A DNA stretch of 64,000 nucleotides, taken from Spirillospora albida. GTDB lineage: Bacteria > Actinomycetota > Actinomycetes > Streptosporangiales > Streptosporangiaceae. Position 1 is the stretch's first letter. Each line of letters opens with the position of its first letter. Location: the NCBI RefSeq assembly GCF_000718255.1, contig NZ_JOFJ01000009.1, positions 1-64,000 of the forward strand, in the 5' to 3' direction. A program made the position numbers and the translations under genes. Below are positions 25,560 through 34,142 of this stretch, piece by piece. The notes under the pieces are model-generated. The model saw nothing but the letters and a program-made list of their open reading frames with translations. It was not told the DNA's origin and made no database searches.

Positions 25560-27551
25560 GTGAGCGAATCCAGCGAACTCCTTACGGACGCATCCAGCAC
25601 GGCGCCCGCGGCCGAGGCCGGCAAGACCGGCGCGGAGTCCGCCACCCCCCGGCGCCGCCGGCAGGGCACGGGCCTCTCGGCCATGGTGCTGCCCGAACTG
25701 AAGGCGCTCGCGTCCAGCCTCGGCATCACCGGCACCACCGGGATGCGCAAGAGCCAGCTCATCGCCGCCATCCAGGAGAAGCAGGGCGGCCCGGGGCAGG
25801 GCTCGGCGGGGGGCGAGCAGGGAGCCGCTGCCACGGCCGCGACCGCCGCGACGGGAGCCGCGGCGGTCAAGGCCGAGCGTCCCCGCCGGACGCGCACCGC
25901 GGCGGCGAAGAGCGAGCCGTCCGACGAGCAGGTCACCATCGCGGAGCCCGCCGCGGAGCAGCCGGCCGAGAAGCCGGAGCGGGCCGAGCGGCAGGGCGGC
26001 CGGCAGGCCGGCAAGAGCGCCGAGAAGGCCGAGCGCGGCGCGGACGAGGGCGAGACCCAGGGGCAGGGCGGCGGGCGCGAGGGCGGCCGTGAGGGCCGCG
26101 AGGGCGGACGCCAGCGCAGCCGCCGCGACCGCGGCGAGGGCCGTGAGCGCGGCGAGGGCCGTGAGCGCGGCGAGCGCGGCGAGCGCGGTGAGGGCCGGGG
26201 CGAGCGCGGGGAGCGCGGCGAAGGCCGTGAACGCGGCGAGCGCGGTGAGCGCGGCGGCGAGCAGGGCGGCGGACGCCAGCGCGGCCAGACCCAGGGCGGC
26301 GGCGGCCAGCACGACGACGACGAGGGCGGCAGGGGCCGGCGCGGGCGCCGGTTCCGGGAGCGCAACCGGGGCCGCGGCGGGCGCGATCGCTTCGAGGAGC
26401 CGGTGGTCACCGAGGACGACGTCCTCATCCCCGTCGCGGGCATCCTCGACATCCTCGACAACTACGCGTTCGTCCGGACGACCGGCTACCTGCCGGGCCC
26501 CAACGACGTGTACGTGTCGCTGGCGCAGGTCCGCAAGAACGGCCTCCGCAAGGGCGACGTCATCACCGGCGCCGTCCGGCAGGCCCGCGAGGGCGAGCGC
26601 CGGGAGAAGTTCAACGCGCTCGTCCGGCTCGACACCGTCAACGGGATGGAGCCGGAGCAGGCGAAGGGCCGCGTCGACTTCAGCAAGCTGACGCCGCTGT
26701 ACCCGCAGGAGCGGCTGCGCCTGGAGACCGACCCGGGCATCCTCACGACGCGGATCATCGACCTGGTGTCGCCGATCGGCAAGGGGCAGCGCGGGCTGAT
26801 CGTGTCGCCGCCGAAGGCCGGCAAGACGATGGTGCTCCAGTCGATCGCGAACGCGATCACGAAGAACAACCCGGAGTGCCACCTGATGGTCGTCCTGGTG
26901 GACGAGCGTCCGGAAGAGGTCACCGACATGCAGCGGACGGTGAAGGGCGAGGTCATCCACTCGACCTTCGACCGTCCGGCGGAGGACCACACGATGGTCG
27001 CGGAGCTCGCGATCGAGCGCGCCAAGCGGCTCGTGGAGCTCGGCCACGACGTGGTCGTCCTGCTCGACTCCATCACCCGCCTGGGCCGCGCCTACAACCT
27101 GGCGGCGCCGGCGTCCGGGCGCATCCTGTCCGGTGGTGTCGACTCGACGGCGCTGTACCCGCCGAAGCGGTTCTTCGGCGCGGCCCGCAACATCGAGAAC
27201 GGCGGCTCGCTGACGATCCTCGCGACCGCGCTGGTGGAGACCGGGTCCCGCATGGACGAGGTCATCTTCGAGGAGTTCAAGGGCACCGGCAACATGGAGC
27301 TGAAGCTCAACCGGGGCCTGGCCGACAAGCGGATCTTCCCGGCGGTGGACGTCGACGCGTCCAGCACCCGCAAGGAGGAGATCCTCATGGCTCCGGAGGA
27401 GCTGCGGGTCGTCTGGCAGCTGCGCCGGGTGCTGCACGCGCTCGACATGCAGCAGGCGCTGGAGCTCCTCATCGAGAAGATGAAGGACACGGGGTCCAAC
27501 GCCGAGTTCCTGCTCCAGGTGCAGAAGACGACCGTCTCCGACGACCGCTGA
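25560..27551 (+). CDS. rho: Transcription termination factor Rho with actinobacterial Arg/Gly-rich insertion
   Basis: 663 aa, against about 420 in E. coli. Residues 30-65 hold the N-terminal Rho helical domain (LPELKALASSLGI), and 75-285 a low-complexity insertion rich in Ala then Arg/Gly/Glu (repeats of RGERGEGRER). The RNA-binding cold-shock fold follows (GILDILDNYAFVRTTGYLPGPNDVYVS). The ATPase has P-loop PPKAGKT (about 417-423), Walker B VVVLLDSITRLGRAYN and the R-loop region. It is a hexameric RNA translocase that ends transcription. GTG start with GGGAAGGA nine bases upstream. In related actinobacteria the inserted domain adds RNA binding. Confidence 0.98.
   Translation: MSESSELLTDASSTAPAAEAGKTGAESATPRRRRQGTGLSAMVLPELKALASSLGITGTTGMRKSQLIAAIQEKQGGPGQGSAGGEQGAAATAATAATGAAAVKAERPRRTRTAAAKSEPSDEQVTIAEPAAEQPAEKPERAERQGGRQAGKSAEKAERGADEGETQGQGGGREGGREGREGGRQRSRRDRGEGRERGEGRERGERGERGEGRGERGERGEGRERGERGERGGEQGGGRQRGQTQGGGGQHDDDEGGRGRRGRRFRERNRGRGGRDRFEEPVVTEDDVLIPVAGILDILDNYAFVRTTGYLPGPNDVYVSLAQVRKNGLRKGDVITGAVRQAREGERREKFNALVRLDTVNGMEPEQAKGRVDFSKLTPLYPQERLRLETDPGILTTRIIDLVSPIGKGQRGLIVSPPKAGKTMVLQSIANAITKNNPECHLMVVLVDERPEEVTDMQRTVKGEVIHSTFDRPAEDHTMVAELAIERAKRLVELGHDVVVLLDSITRLGRAYNLAAPASGRILSGGVDSTALYPPKRFFGAARNIENGGSLTILATALVETGSRMDEVIFEEFKGTGNMELKLNRGLADKRIFPAVDVDASSTRKEEILMAPEELRVVWQLRRVLHALDMQQALELLIEKMKDTGSNAEFLLQVQKTTVSDDR
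26130..26290 (+). repeat. Degenerate tandem repeat inside rho
   Basis: Loosely repeated units of GGCGAGCGCGGTGAG type encode the RGE(R/G)-rich part of the Rho insertion. Unit length varies in multiples of three, so the frame is kept. It is a plausible site of length variation between strains. Confidence 0.7.
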
Positions 27552-27566
27552 CGCACGGCTTCGCGG

Positions 27567-27596
27567 CACCCCCGTCCGGTCCTCCGGGCGGGGGTG
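27567..27596 (+). terminator. Terminator after rho
   Basis: A 13-bp GC-rich stem (one G-U pair) with a 4-nt loop TCCT starts 15 bp after the rho stop and is followed by TTCCGTGTCC. Confidence 0.7.
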
Positions 27597-27615
27597 TTCC
27601 GTGTCCGGGGGGCCG

Positions 27616-27637
27616 GGGGTGGGGTTAGCCCTACCCC
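27616..27637 (+). promoter_or_regulatory. Inverted-repeat operator upstream of the NarL-type kinase gene
   Basis: GGTGGGGTTAGCCCTACCCC is an imperfect inverted repeat ending about 80 bp before the kinase GTG. In gene orientation it differs by a single base from a site about 85 bp upstream of the DUF4097 gene (50995-51015). The adjacent response regulator is the obvious candidate to bind both. Confidence 0.65.
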
Positions 27638-27716
27638 GGGGATGGTGGCGGGCACGATGGCGGCCCGGACCCGCGCCACGGCACGCTGGACGCGTACGGT
27701 GAACGGGAGGGACGAC

Positions 27717-29081
27717 GTGAACGAGCTCAGCACGCATTCCGGTGGCGCGGCCGCCGGGCGGACCGGCCCGGCGGGCGCGGGACGCGCGATGAAGACGGTC
27801 CTGGACGGCGGGTGGAGCCCGCCGGCCATGATCCGCTCGTCGCTGACGTACCGATCGGCGGCGTATCTCGCGGTCACGTTCGGGTTCGGCCTGGCCTGGT
27901 TCATCGGCCTCGTGGTCGGCCTGTCGCTCTCCACCGCCCTGCTGATCATCTGGGTGGGGCTGCCGATGCTGGCGACGCTGATGGTGGCGTGGCGGTTCGG
28001 CGCGATGCTGGAGCGGACGCTCGCGCGGCTGGCGTTCGGGGCGGAGATCCCGTCGCCGTACCGGCCGCTGCCGCCGGGACGCAACCCGTTCAGCAAGCTG
28101 AGGTCGATGGCGACCGACCCCGCCACCTGGAAGGACCTCCTCTACCTGGGGCTGCTGTTCCCCATCTCGATCGTCGAGTTCGTGGTCTCGATCGCGGTGT
28201 GGGCGTCGTCGGGCGGCCTGCTGATCCTGCCGTTCATCGTCGCGTTCCAGGAGGGGGTCGAGGTCCGGTTCGGGCCCGTCTCGTACTGGGCGGGCAACCC
28301 GCTGGAGGCCCTGCCGATGACGGTCGTCGGCGCCGTCCTCGCCGTCATGGCGATGTACGTGACCCGGGTGATGGCCATCGGGCACATGCTCTACGCCCGG
28401 TTCCTGCTCGGCCCGAGCGCGTCGCAGGCCGAGAACCTGCGGCTGCGTAAGCGCACGGAGCATCTGCAGGCCAGCCGCGCCCGCGGGGTGGACGCCGCCG
28501 AGTTCGAGCGCCGCCGCATCGAGCGCGACCTGCACGACGGCGCCCAGCAGCGGCTGCTGGCCGTCGCGATGGACATCGGCCGGGCCCGCGCCAAGCTCGA
28601 CGACGACCCGGACGGGGCGCGGGCGCTGATCGAGCAGGCGCACTCGGGGACCAAGGAGGCGATCTCCGAGCTCCGCGACCTGGCCCGCGGCATCTACCCG
28701 GCGATTCTCACCGACCGGGGCCTCGACCCGGCGCTGTCCGGGCTGGCCGCGCGCGCCCCCGTCCCCGTCGAGGTCGAGGTGGACCTGCCGGAGCGTCCGC
28801 CGGCCGCGGTGGAGAGCATCGCCTACTTCATCGTCGCGGAGTCCCTCGCCAACATCGCGAAGTACGCCCGCGCGACCCGCGCCACCGTCCGGGTGGCCCG
28901 CGACGACGCCTGGGTCGTCGTCGAGGTCACCGACAACGGCGTCGGCGGCGCCGTGGCGCACCCGGGCGGCGGCCTGGCCGGTCTCGCCGACCGCGCCGCA
29001 ACCATCGACGGCCTGCTGATCGTCGACAGCCCGCCCGGCGGCCCCACGATCGTCCGCGCCGACCTCCCCTGCACCTGGTGA
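27717..29081 (+). CDS. Sensor histidine kinase, NarL/DesK-type (HisKA_3)
   Basis: GTG 27717, six bases after GGGAGG, gives 454 aa; the frame is open further upstream but lacks a good start. An N-terminal membrane sensor with four hydrophobic segments (about 45-245) is followed by the dimerisation helix ERRRIERDLHDGAQQRLL with its phospho-acceptor His, and a C-terminal ATPase (ESLANIAKYARA; VTDNGVGG; GLAGLADRA). It presumably phosphorylates the response regulator 16 bp downstream. The sensor type is shared by many actinobacterial kinases responding to envelope or cell-wall stress, but the signal is unknown here. Confidence 0.95.
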   Translation: MNELSTHSGGAAAGRTGPAGAGRAMKTVLDGGWSPPAMIRSSLTYRSAAYLAVTFGFGLAWFIGLVVGLSLSTALLIIWVGLPMLATLMVAWRFGAMLERTLARLAFGAEIPSPYRPLPPGRNPFSKLRSMATDPATWKDLLYLGLLFPISIVEFVVSIAVWASSGGLLILPFIVAFQEGVEVRFGPVSYWAGNPLEALPMTVVGAVLAVMAMYVTRVMAIGHMLYARFLLGPSASQAENLRLRKRTEHLQASRARGVDAAEFERRRIERDLHDGAQQRLLAVAMDIGRARAKLDDDPDGARALIEQAHSGTKEAISELRDLARGIYPAILTDRGLDPALSGLAARAPVPVEVEVDLPERPPAAVESIAYFIVAESLANIAKYARATRATVRVARDDAWVVVEVTDNGVGGAVAHPGGGLAGLADRAATIDGLLIVDSPPGGPTIVRADLPCTW

Positions 29082-29097
29082 CACCGATAATGGATCG

Positions 29098-29751
29098 ATG
29101 CGGGTTGTGATCGCCGAGGACTCGGTGCTGCTGCGGGAAGGGCTCGTCCGGCTGCTGGCCGACGCGCGGATCGAGACGGTCGCCACGGCCGGGGACGGCG
29201 AGAGCCTGCCCGGCCTGGTCGCCGAGCACGCGCCGGACCTCGTGATCGTGGACGTCCGGATGCCTCCGACGTTCACCGACGAGGGGCTGCGGGCCGCGCT
29301 GGCCGTCCGGGAGCGCCGCCCCGGCACGCCGATCCTCGTCCTGTCCCAGTACGTGGAGGAGCGGTACGCGACCGACCTCATCGGCGGCGGCACCGAGGGC
29401 GTCGGCTACCTGCTGAAGGAGCGGATCGCGGACGTCGCGGAGTTCATCGACGCGGTCCGCCGCATCGCCGCCGGGGGGACGGTCATCGACCCGGAGGTGA
29501 TCGGCCAGCTGCTGGGGCGGCGGCGCGGCGACGATCCGCTGGAGGCCCTCACCCCGCGCGAGCACGAGGTCCTGGGGCTGATGGCGCAGGGGCGGTCGAA
29601 CGGGGCGATCGCCGCGGACCTGGTCGTCAGCGATGGGGCGGTCGAGAAGCACATCTCGAACATCTTCCTCAAACTGGGCCTTCAGCCGACCCAGAAGGGC
29701 CACCGCCGGGTCATGGCCGTCCTCGCCTACCTGGGCCGCGCGGACACCTGA
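29098..29751 (+). CDS. Response regulator, NarL/LuxR family
   Basis: 217 aa: receiver domain (Glu9-Asp10 pocket, phospho-site Asp in IVDVRMP near residue 56, Lys near 107 in YLLKERI) and a C-terminal LuxR helix-turn-helix LTPREHEVLGLMAQGRSNGAIA followed by SDGAVEKHISNIFLKLGL. It is the partner of the preceding kinase. A GATAAT box lies six bases before the ATG, so an additional leaderless promoter is possible. Predicted targets are the inverted repeats at 27616 and 50995. Confidence 0.95.
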   Translation: MRVVIAEDSVLLREGLVRLLADARIETVATAGDGESLPGLVAEHAPDLVIVDVRMPPTFTDEGLRAALAVRERRPGTPILVLSQYVEERYATDLIGGGTEGVGYLLKERIADVAEFIDAVRRIAAGGTVIDPEVIGQLLGRRRGDDPLEALTPREHEVLGLMAQGRSNGAIAADLVVSDGAVEKHISNIFLKLGLQPTQKGHRRVMAVLAYLGRADT

Positions 29752-29934
29752 CCGGTGCCCGCTCACGATCGAAGCCCCGTTCATGATCGGGAATGGGCGG
29801 TGACCTCGGCACGTTCGGGTATCTGGCACACTTGGACTGCAACCGCTGCGGTACCGGTTCACGTTCCCCGTATCCCACGGCCCACGGCCGTGCGGCAGGG
29901 ACGCCCGGCGGCCGCCCCAGGCGAGGAGAGACCC

Positions 29935-30150
29935 ATGAAGCCCGACATCCACCCGACCTACGTCGTCACGACCGTGACGTGCACGTGCGGGAACACCTTC
30001 GAGACCCGCAGCACCGCCGAGAACGGCGTCATCCACGCGGACGTGTGCTCGAACTGCCACCCCTTCTACACGGGCAAGCAGAAGATCCTCGACACCGGCG
30101 GCCGGGTGGCGCGCTTCGAGCAGCGCTTCGGCAAGAAGGCCGGCAAGTAG
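29935..30150 (+). CDS. rpmE: 50S ribosomal protein bL31, zinc-binding form
   Basis: 71 aa from ATG 29935 with GAGGAGAG upstream. The zinc set is CTCG and CSNCHPFYTGKQ (four Cys), marking the C+ form, which is replaced by a Cys-less paralogue under zinc starvation in many actinobacteria. The C-terminal basic tail FGKKAGK contacts rRNA. A strong terminator follows, so it is separate from prfA. Confidence 0.98.
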   Translation: MKPDIHPTYVVTTVTCTCGNTFETRSTAENGVIHADVCSNCHPFYTGKQKILDTGGRVARFEQRFGKKAGK

Positions 30151-30176
30151 GACGGGCTCGGCGCAGCGACCAAGGA

Positions 30177-30207
30177 CCGGCCCGGGGACGCGAGGTCCCC
30201 GGGCCGG
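30177..30207 (+). terminator. Terminator after rpmE
   Basis: A perfect 13-bp stem (CCGGCCCGGGGAC and its complement) around a 5-nt loop GCGAG, 27 bp after the rpmE stop and 57 bp before prfA. Confidence 0.75.
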
Positions 30208-30264
30208 TCGAAATCGGGCCCGGTGCCCTGCGGGGCGCCGGGGCCTGGACGGCCAGGACACACC

Positions 30265-31329
30265 GTGAATCTCGACGAGTTCATCAGCGAATACGCGGAC
30301 ATCGAGGGGCGGCTCGCCGACCCGTCCGTCCACGCCGACCAGAGCCTGGCTCGGCGGCTCGGCAAGCGCTACGCCGAGCTGCGGCCCATCGTCGAGACGT
30401 ACCGGGAGCTGACCGCCACCGGTGACGACCTCGCGGCGGCGCGGGAGCTCGCCGCCGAGGACGAGGCGTTCGCCGCCGAGGCGACCGACCTCGCCAAGCG
30501 CAAGGACGAGCTGGAGGAGCGGCTCCGCAAGCTGCTCGTGCCGCGCGACCCGAACGACACCAAGGACGTCATCCTCGAGGTGAAGGCCGGTGAGGGCGGC
30601 GAGGAGTCGGCCCTGTTCGCCGGCGACCTGCTGCGCATGTACCTGCGGTACGCCGAGCGCGTCGGCTGGAAGACCGAGGTGCTCGACTCCCACCCGTCCG
30701 ACCTGGGCGGGTACAAGGACGTCACCGTCGCGGTGAAGTCCAGGGGAGCGCAGGAAGAGGGCGTCTGGACGCGCCTCAAGTTCGAGGGCGGCGTCCACCG
30801 GGTGCAGCGGGTGCCCGCCACCGAATCCCAGGGACGCATCCACACGTCCGCCGTCGGTGTCCTGGTGTCGCCCGAGGCCGAGGACGTCGACGTCCAGGTC
30901 GATCCCAACGACCTCCGGATCGATGTGTACCGGTCGTCCGGGCCGGGCGGGCAGAGCGTCAACACGACGGATTCCGCGGTGCGGATCACGCACATCCCGA
31001 CGGGTGTCGTGGTGTCGTGCCAGAACGAGAAGAGCCAGCTGCAGAACAAGGAGCAGGCGCTCCGTATCCTGCGGTCCCGCCTCCTGGCCATCGCGCAGGA
31101 GGAGGCGGACGCGGCGGCGTCGGCCGAGCGCAAGAGCCAGGTCCGCACGGTCGACCGCTCCGAGCGCGTCCGCACGTACAACTACCCGGAGAACCGGATC
31201 TCCGACCACCGGGTCGGCTACAAGGCCTACAACCTGGACCAGGTCCTCGACGGCGACCTCCACAACGTGACGCAGGCGCTGGTCGACGCCGAGATGGAAC
31301 GCCGGCTCGCCGAAGCCCAGGGATCATGA
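30265..31329 (+). CDS. prfA: Peptide chain release factor 1
   Basis: 354 aa from GTG 30265 (VNLDEFISEYADIEGRL). RF1 recognises UAA/UAG and triggers peptide release. The GGQ motif is near residue 230 (SGPGGQSVN), and the anticodon-like tripeptide position is in the RVPATES segment, with PAT as expected for RF1. Upstream in-frame residues look non-coding. Its stop overlaps prmC (ATGA), whose product methylates the GGQ glutamine. Confidence 0.97.
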   Translation: MNLDEFISEYADIEGRLADPSVHADQSLARRLGKRYAELRPIVETYRELTATGDDLAAARELAAEDEAFAAEATDLAKRKDELEERLRKLLVPRDPNDTKDVILEVKAGEGGEESALFAGDLLRMYLRYAERVGWKTEVLDSHPSDLGGYKDVTVAVKSRGAQEEGVWTRLKFEGGVHRVQRVPATESQGRIHTSAVGVLVSPEAEDVDVQVDPNDLRIDVYRSSGPGGQSVNTTDSAVRITHIPTGVVVSCQNEKSQLQNKEQALRILRSRLLAIAQEEADAAASAERKSQVRTVDRSERVRTYNYPENRISDHRVGYKAYNLDQVLDGDLHNVTQALVDAEMERRLAEAQGS

Positions 31330-32186
31330 ACCTGCTGCTCGACGAGATCGCCAGGGCGACCGCGCGGCTCGCCGAGGCCGGCGCCGCCTCCCCCCGCGCG
31401 GACGCCGAGGAGCTCGCCGCCGCCGTGCACGGCGTGAGCCGCTCGGAGCTGCACAAGGTGCCCGACGGCGCGTTCGACGCCCGCTTCTGGGAGTACGTCG
31501 CCCGCCGCGAGGCCGGCGAGCCGCTGCAGCACATCACCGGTCGCGCCTTCTTCCGCTACCTCGAGCTCAAGGTCGGGCCGGGCGTGTTCGTCCCCCGTCC
31601 CGAGACCGAGGTGATGGTCGGCTGGGTCCTGGAGACGCTCCGCGACATGGACGTCCGGGACCCGCTCGTCGTCGACCTCGGCACGGGTTCCGCCGCGATC
31701 GCGCTGTCGATCGCCCTGGAGGCGCCGCGCGCCCGCGTCCACGCCGTCGAGAAGGACCCGGCCGCCTTCGTGCACGCCACCCGCAACATCGAGGAACTGG
31801 ACGAGCGCGGGCGCGTCCGCCTGCACCTGGACGACTTCGCGACGGCCCTCGCCGAGCTGAACGGCACCGTCGACCTCGTCGTCAGCAACCCCCCGTACAT
31901 CCCGATGAGCGAGTGGGAGCACGTCCCGCCGGACGTCCGCGACCACGACCCGGCCGACGCCCTGTGGGGCGGCGGCGACGACGGCCTGGACGCGATCCGC
32001 GCCGTCGAGCGCACCGCCCGGCGCCTGCTGCGTCCGGGCGGCCACGTGGCGGTCGAGCACAGCGACCTGCAGGGCAACGGCGTCTACTGGATCTTCGCGG
32101 AGGAGAACGGCTGGCGCGACGTCCGCAACCGCCGCGACCTGACGAACCGCGACCGCTTCGTCACCGCCCGCCTCACCGCCGACTGA
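31326..32186 (+). CDS. prmC: Peptide chain release factor N5-glutamine methyltransferase
   Basis: 286 aa starting at the ATG that overlaps the prfA stop. It has an N-terminal helical domain (1-75), FVPRPETE, the SAM loop VVDLGTGSAAIAL near 120 and the glutamine-binding NPPY at 188-191 (VVSNPPYIP). It methylates Gln of the GGQ motif in RF1/RF2. The coupling with prfA is the normal arrangement. Confidence 0.96.
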   Translation: MNLLLDEIARATARLAEAGAASPRADAEELAAAVHGVSRSELHKVPDGAFDARFWEYVARREAGEPLQHITGRAFFRYLELKVGPGVFVPRPETEVMVGWVLETLRDMDVRDPLVVDLGTGSAAIALSIALEAPRARVHAVEKDPAAFVHATRNIEELDERGRVRLHLDDFATALAELNGTVDLVVSNPPYIPMSEWEHVPPDVRDHDPADALWGGGDDGLDAIRAVERTARRLLRPGGHVAVEHSDLQGNGVYWIFAEENGWRDVRNRRDLTNRDRFVTARLTAD

Positions 32187-32224
32187 CCGTCCGCGCGGTG
32201 CCGGGCCGTGCGAAAATCGGGAGC

Positions 32225-32977
32225 GTGAGCCGACGTTATGACTGTGCCCAGCCGATGGAGCGTTCGCGGGGGATCGCCGAGGCGGTCTCGGCCGCACGGC
32301 GCGGCGAGCTGATCGTCCTGCCGACCGACACGGTGTACGGGGTGGGCGCCGACGCGTTCACGCCGACCGCCGTGAAGGCGCTGCTGGACGCGAAGGGCCG
32401 CGGCCGCGAGATGCCGCCGCCGGTCCTGGTCGGCTCGGTGCGGGCCGCGACCGCGCTCGTGGAGGACCTCGGCACCTACGGGCAGGACCTCATCGACGAG
32501 TTCTGGCCGGGCGCGATGACGCTGGTGTGCCGCGCCAACCCGAACCTCATGTGGGACCTCGGCGAGACGAAGGGCACCGTCGCCGTCCGGATGCCGATGC
32601 ACGAGCTCGCGGTGGAGCTGCTGAAGGAGACGGGTCCGCTCGCCGTCAGCAGCGCGAACCTGACCGGCCGGCCCGCCGCCCGCACCGCCGAGGAGGCGGA
32701 GGAGATGCTGGGCGACTCGGTGTCGGTCTATTTGGACGGCGGCCGCTCCGGCCACAGCGACCCGTCCACGATCGTCGACCTGACGGGCCCCATCCCGCGC
32801 CTGCTGCGCCTCGGCGCGATCCCCGAGGACAAGATCCGCTCCGTCGTCGGCATCCTCCTCACCGACGAGGACGAGGAAGACGAGCCCGTCCCGCCGACGA
32901 AGGAGCCGGACGCCGAGAAGCAGTCCCTCATCAAGGACGACGCCGCGAACAGGCCCTCCCTCTCCAAGGACGAATAA
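32225..32977 (+). CDS. Threonylcarbamoyl-AMP synthase (Sua5/YwlC/TsaC family)
   Basis: GTG 32225 gives 250 aa. The YrdC fold shows LIVLPTDTVYGVGADAF, the basic pocket around RGREMPPPVLVGS, and SSANLTGRPAA. It makes threonylcarbamoyl-AMP from threonine, bicarbonate and ATP for the t6A37 modification of tRNAs reading ANN codons. The C-terminal 35 residues are an acidic, low-complexity tail (LLTDEDEEDEPVPPTKEP...) typical of actinobacterial versions. Position after prmC is conserved. An internal ATG at 32255 is a possible alternative start. Confidence 0.94.
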   Translation: MSRRYDCAQPMERSRGIAEAVSAARRGELIVLPTDTVYGVGADAFTPTAVKALLDAKGRGREMPPPVLVGSVRAATALVEDLGTYGQDLIDEFWPGAMTLVCRANPNLMWDLGETKGTVAVRMPMHELAVELLKETGPLAVSSANLTGRPAARTAEEAEEMLGDSVSVYLDGGRSGHSDPSTIVDLTGPIPRLLRLGAIPEDKIRSVVGILLTDEDEEDEPVPPTKEPDAEKQSLIKDDAANRPSLSKDE

Positions 32978-33011
32978 ACCGCCCTGGCGTCCGCATCTCG
33001 GCCCTTCACGA

Positions 33012-33050
33012 CCAGGTACCTTGCTGAACAAGGTACCTGGTGACTATCAT
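33012..33050 (+). promoter_or_regulatory. PadR operator overlapping a leaderless promoter
   Basis: Perfect 12-bp inverted repeat: CCAGGTACCTTG at 33012-33023 and CAAGGTACCTGG at 33029-33040 with a 5-nt spacer CTGAA. A -35-like TTGCTG (33021) and a -10 TATCAT (33045-33050) are placed so that a bound protein would cover the promoter. The -10 is seven bases from ATG 33058, implying a leaderless message. Autorepression by the encoded PadR protein is the simplest reading. Confidence 0.75.
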
Positions 33051-33057
33051 GCATCGC

Positions 33058-33426
33058 ATGGGAGTTCCTGATCAAGGTCGGCGGCGCAGCCAGTGGCTGC
33101 GCGGCGTCCTCGACCTCTGCCTGCTGGCCGTGGTCGCGGACGAACCCGCCTACGGCTATGAGATGGTCCAGCGGCTCGCCGCCGCCGGCCTCGACGCGGT
33201 CGCCGAGGGGTCGATCTATCCCGCGCTGGGCCGGCTCCAGCGGGAGGGCCTCGTGGAGTCGTACCTCGTGGAGGGCGGCACCGGCCCGGCCCGCAAGTAC
33301 TACCGGCCGACCGAGGACGGCCACGCCGCCCTCGACGCGTGGTCGCGCGAATGGACTCAGCTCACCGACGGCGTGTCGGCCGTGCTGCGCAGGACGATCG
33401 TGGCAGATGGAGGCGCGGACCGATGA
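33058..33426 (+). CDS. PadR family transcriptional regulator
   Basis: 122 aa from ATG 33058 (starts at 33040 or 33049 are possible but lie inside the operator/-10). The PadR winged helix reads LLAVVADEPAYGYEMVQRLAAAG, SIYPALGRLQREGLVES and the wing ARKYYRPTEDG. A short C-terminal dimerisation helix follows. It is translationally coupled (ATGA) to a membrane protein gene. PadR-membrane protein pairs of this layout are common, with the regulator repressing its own operon until an inducer, often a drug, binds. Confidence 0.92.
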   Translation: MGVPDQGRRRSQWLRGVLDLCLLAVVADEPAYGYEMVQRLAAAGLDAVAEGSIYPALGRLQREGLVESYLVEGGTGPARKYYRPTEDGHAALDAWSREWTQLTDGVSAVLRRTIVADGGADR

Positions 33427-34142
33427 CGGAGAAGATCGTCCGGCGATGCCGGCGGGCATGGCGCCGGATCGGAGTGTCCCGCGACGACGCGGCCGACATG
33501 GCGGCCGAACTCACCGCCGACCTCGAGGCCGCCGAGGCTGACGGCCGGGACGCGCAGTCCTACGTCGGCGGTGACCCAGCCGGGTTCGCCCGAGCCTGGG
33601 CCTCAGAACGCGGTGTGGTCCCTCTCCGGCCTCGCATCGGACGGCTGGTGACCGCCGCCGTGCTCGGCGGTGTCCCGGGCGGGCTGGCGGGCCTGTTCGT
33701 GGCGTTCGGGCTGTCGAGCGATGCGATGGCGGAGGTTCTCGGCGAGCGGGACGTTCCGACTGCCCTGATCATGGGGCTGTACGTGCTGTGCGGGGTCTTC
33801 GCGTGGGCGGGGGTCCTCGCAGGCGGATCTGCGGTACTGCGGTACCACGCGGACGCCGCTCGCCGCACCACGGTGCTAGCGCTCGCCGTCGCGCTGCCAC
33901 CGGCCGGTGCGGCGGCAGCGGCGGCGACCATGCTGCTCGCGCGGCGGGTCGGCTACGCCTACGACCCGACGTACTTCGCCTTGGAGGTGGCGACACCGGT
34001 CCTGGTCATGGCGGGAACGGTGGCCCTCACGCGGCTGCTCGTCATCTACCTGTCAAACCGCGGCCGTGGACGTCGCCCCGTGCCCGAGACCCGGTCGGCG
34101 CCGCCCCTCCAACGTTCTTCATCGGATCCCTCTACCGGATGA
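33423..34142 (+). CDS. Membrane protein of the PadR-associated (HAAS/DUF1700-like) type
   Basis: 239 aa, ATG overlapping the padR stop. Residues 1-65 form a soluble helical region (SRDDAADMAAELTADLEAAEADG...GDPAGFARAW) like the HAAS domain found next to PadR regulators. Four to five hydrophobic segments follow (75-100, 112-138, 145-170, 178-205). The C-terminus is basic. Function is not known; it may be a sensor or part of an efflux response controlled by PadR. Confidence 0.75.
   Translation: MTEKIVRRCRRAWRRIGVSRDDAADMAAELTADLEAAEADGRDAQSYVGGDPAGFARAWASERGVVPLRPRIGRLVTAAVLGGVPGGLAGLFVAFGLSSDAMAEVLGERDVPTALIMGLYVLCGVFAWAGVLAGGSAVLRYHADAARRTTVLALAVALPPAGAAAAAATMLLARRVGYAYDPTYFALEVATPVLVMAGTVALTRLLVIYLSNRGRGRRPVPETRSAPPLQRSSSDPSTG

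Noticed and set aside
25207..25560. Open frame before rho that might encode a leader protein
   Set aside because: No ribosome site and no recognisable sequence; it overlaps the rho GTG and fits better as untranslated leader.
25557..29393. Very long open frame on the reverse strand across rho and the kinase genes (and similar ones at 2569-6168, 14169-17489, 42417-45632)
   Set aside because: High GC at codon third positions keeps the antisense frame open. The translations are low-complexity Gly/Arg/Val strings without domains, and the forward frames are unmistakable genes.
30223..30264. Upstream start of prfA
   Set aside because: The extra residues (MPCGAPGPGRPGHT) are not part of RF1, and the terminator of rpmE lies just upstream; GTG 30265 begins the conserved sequence.
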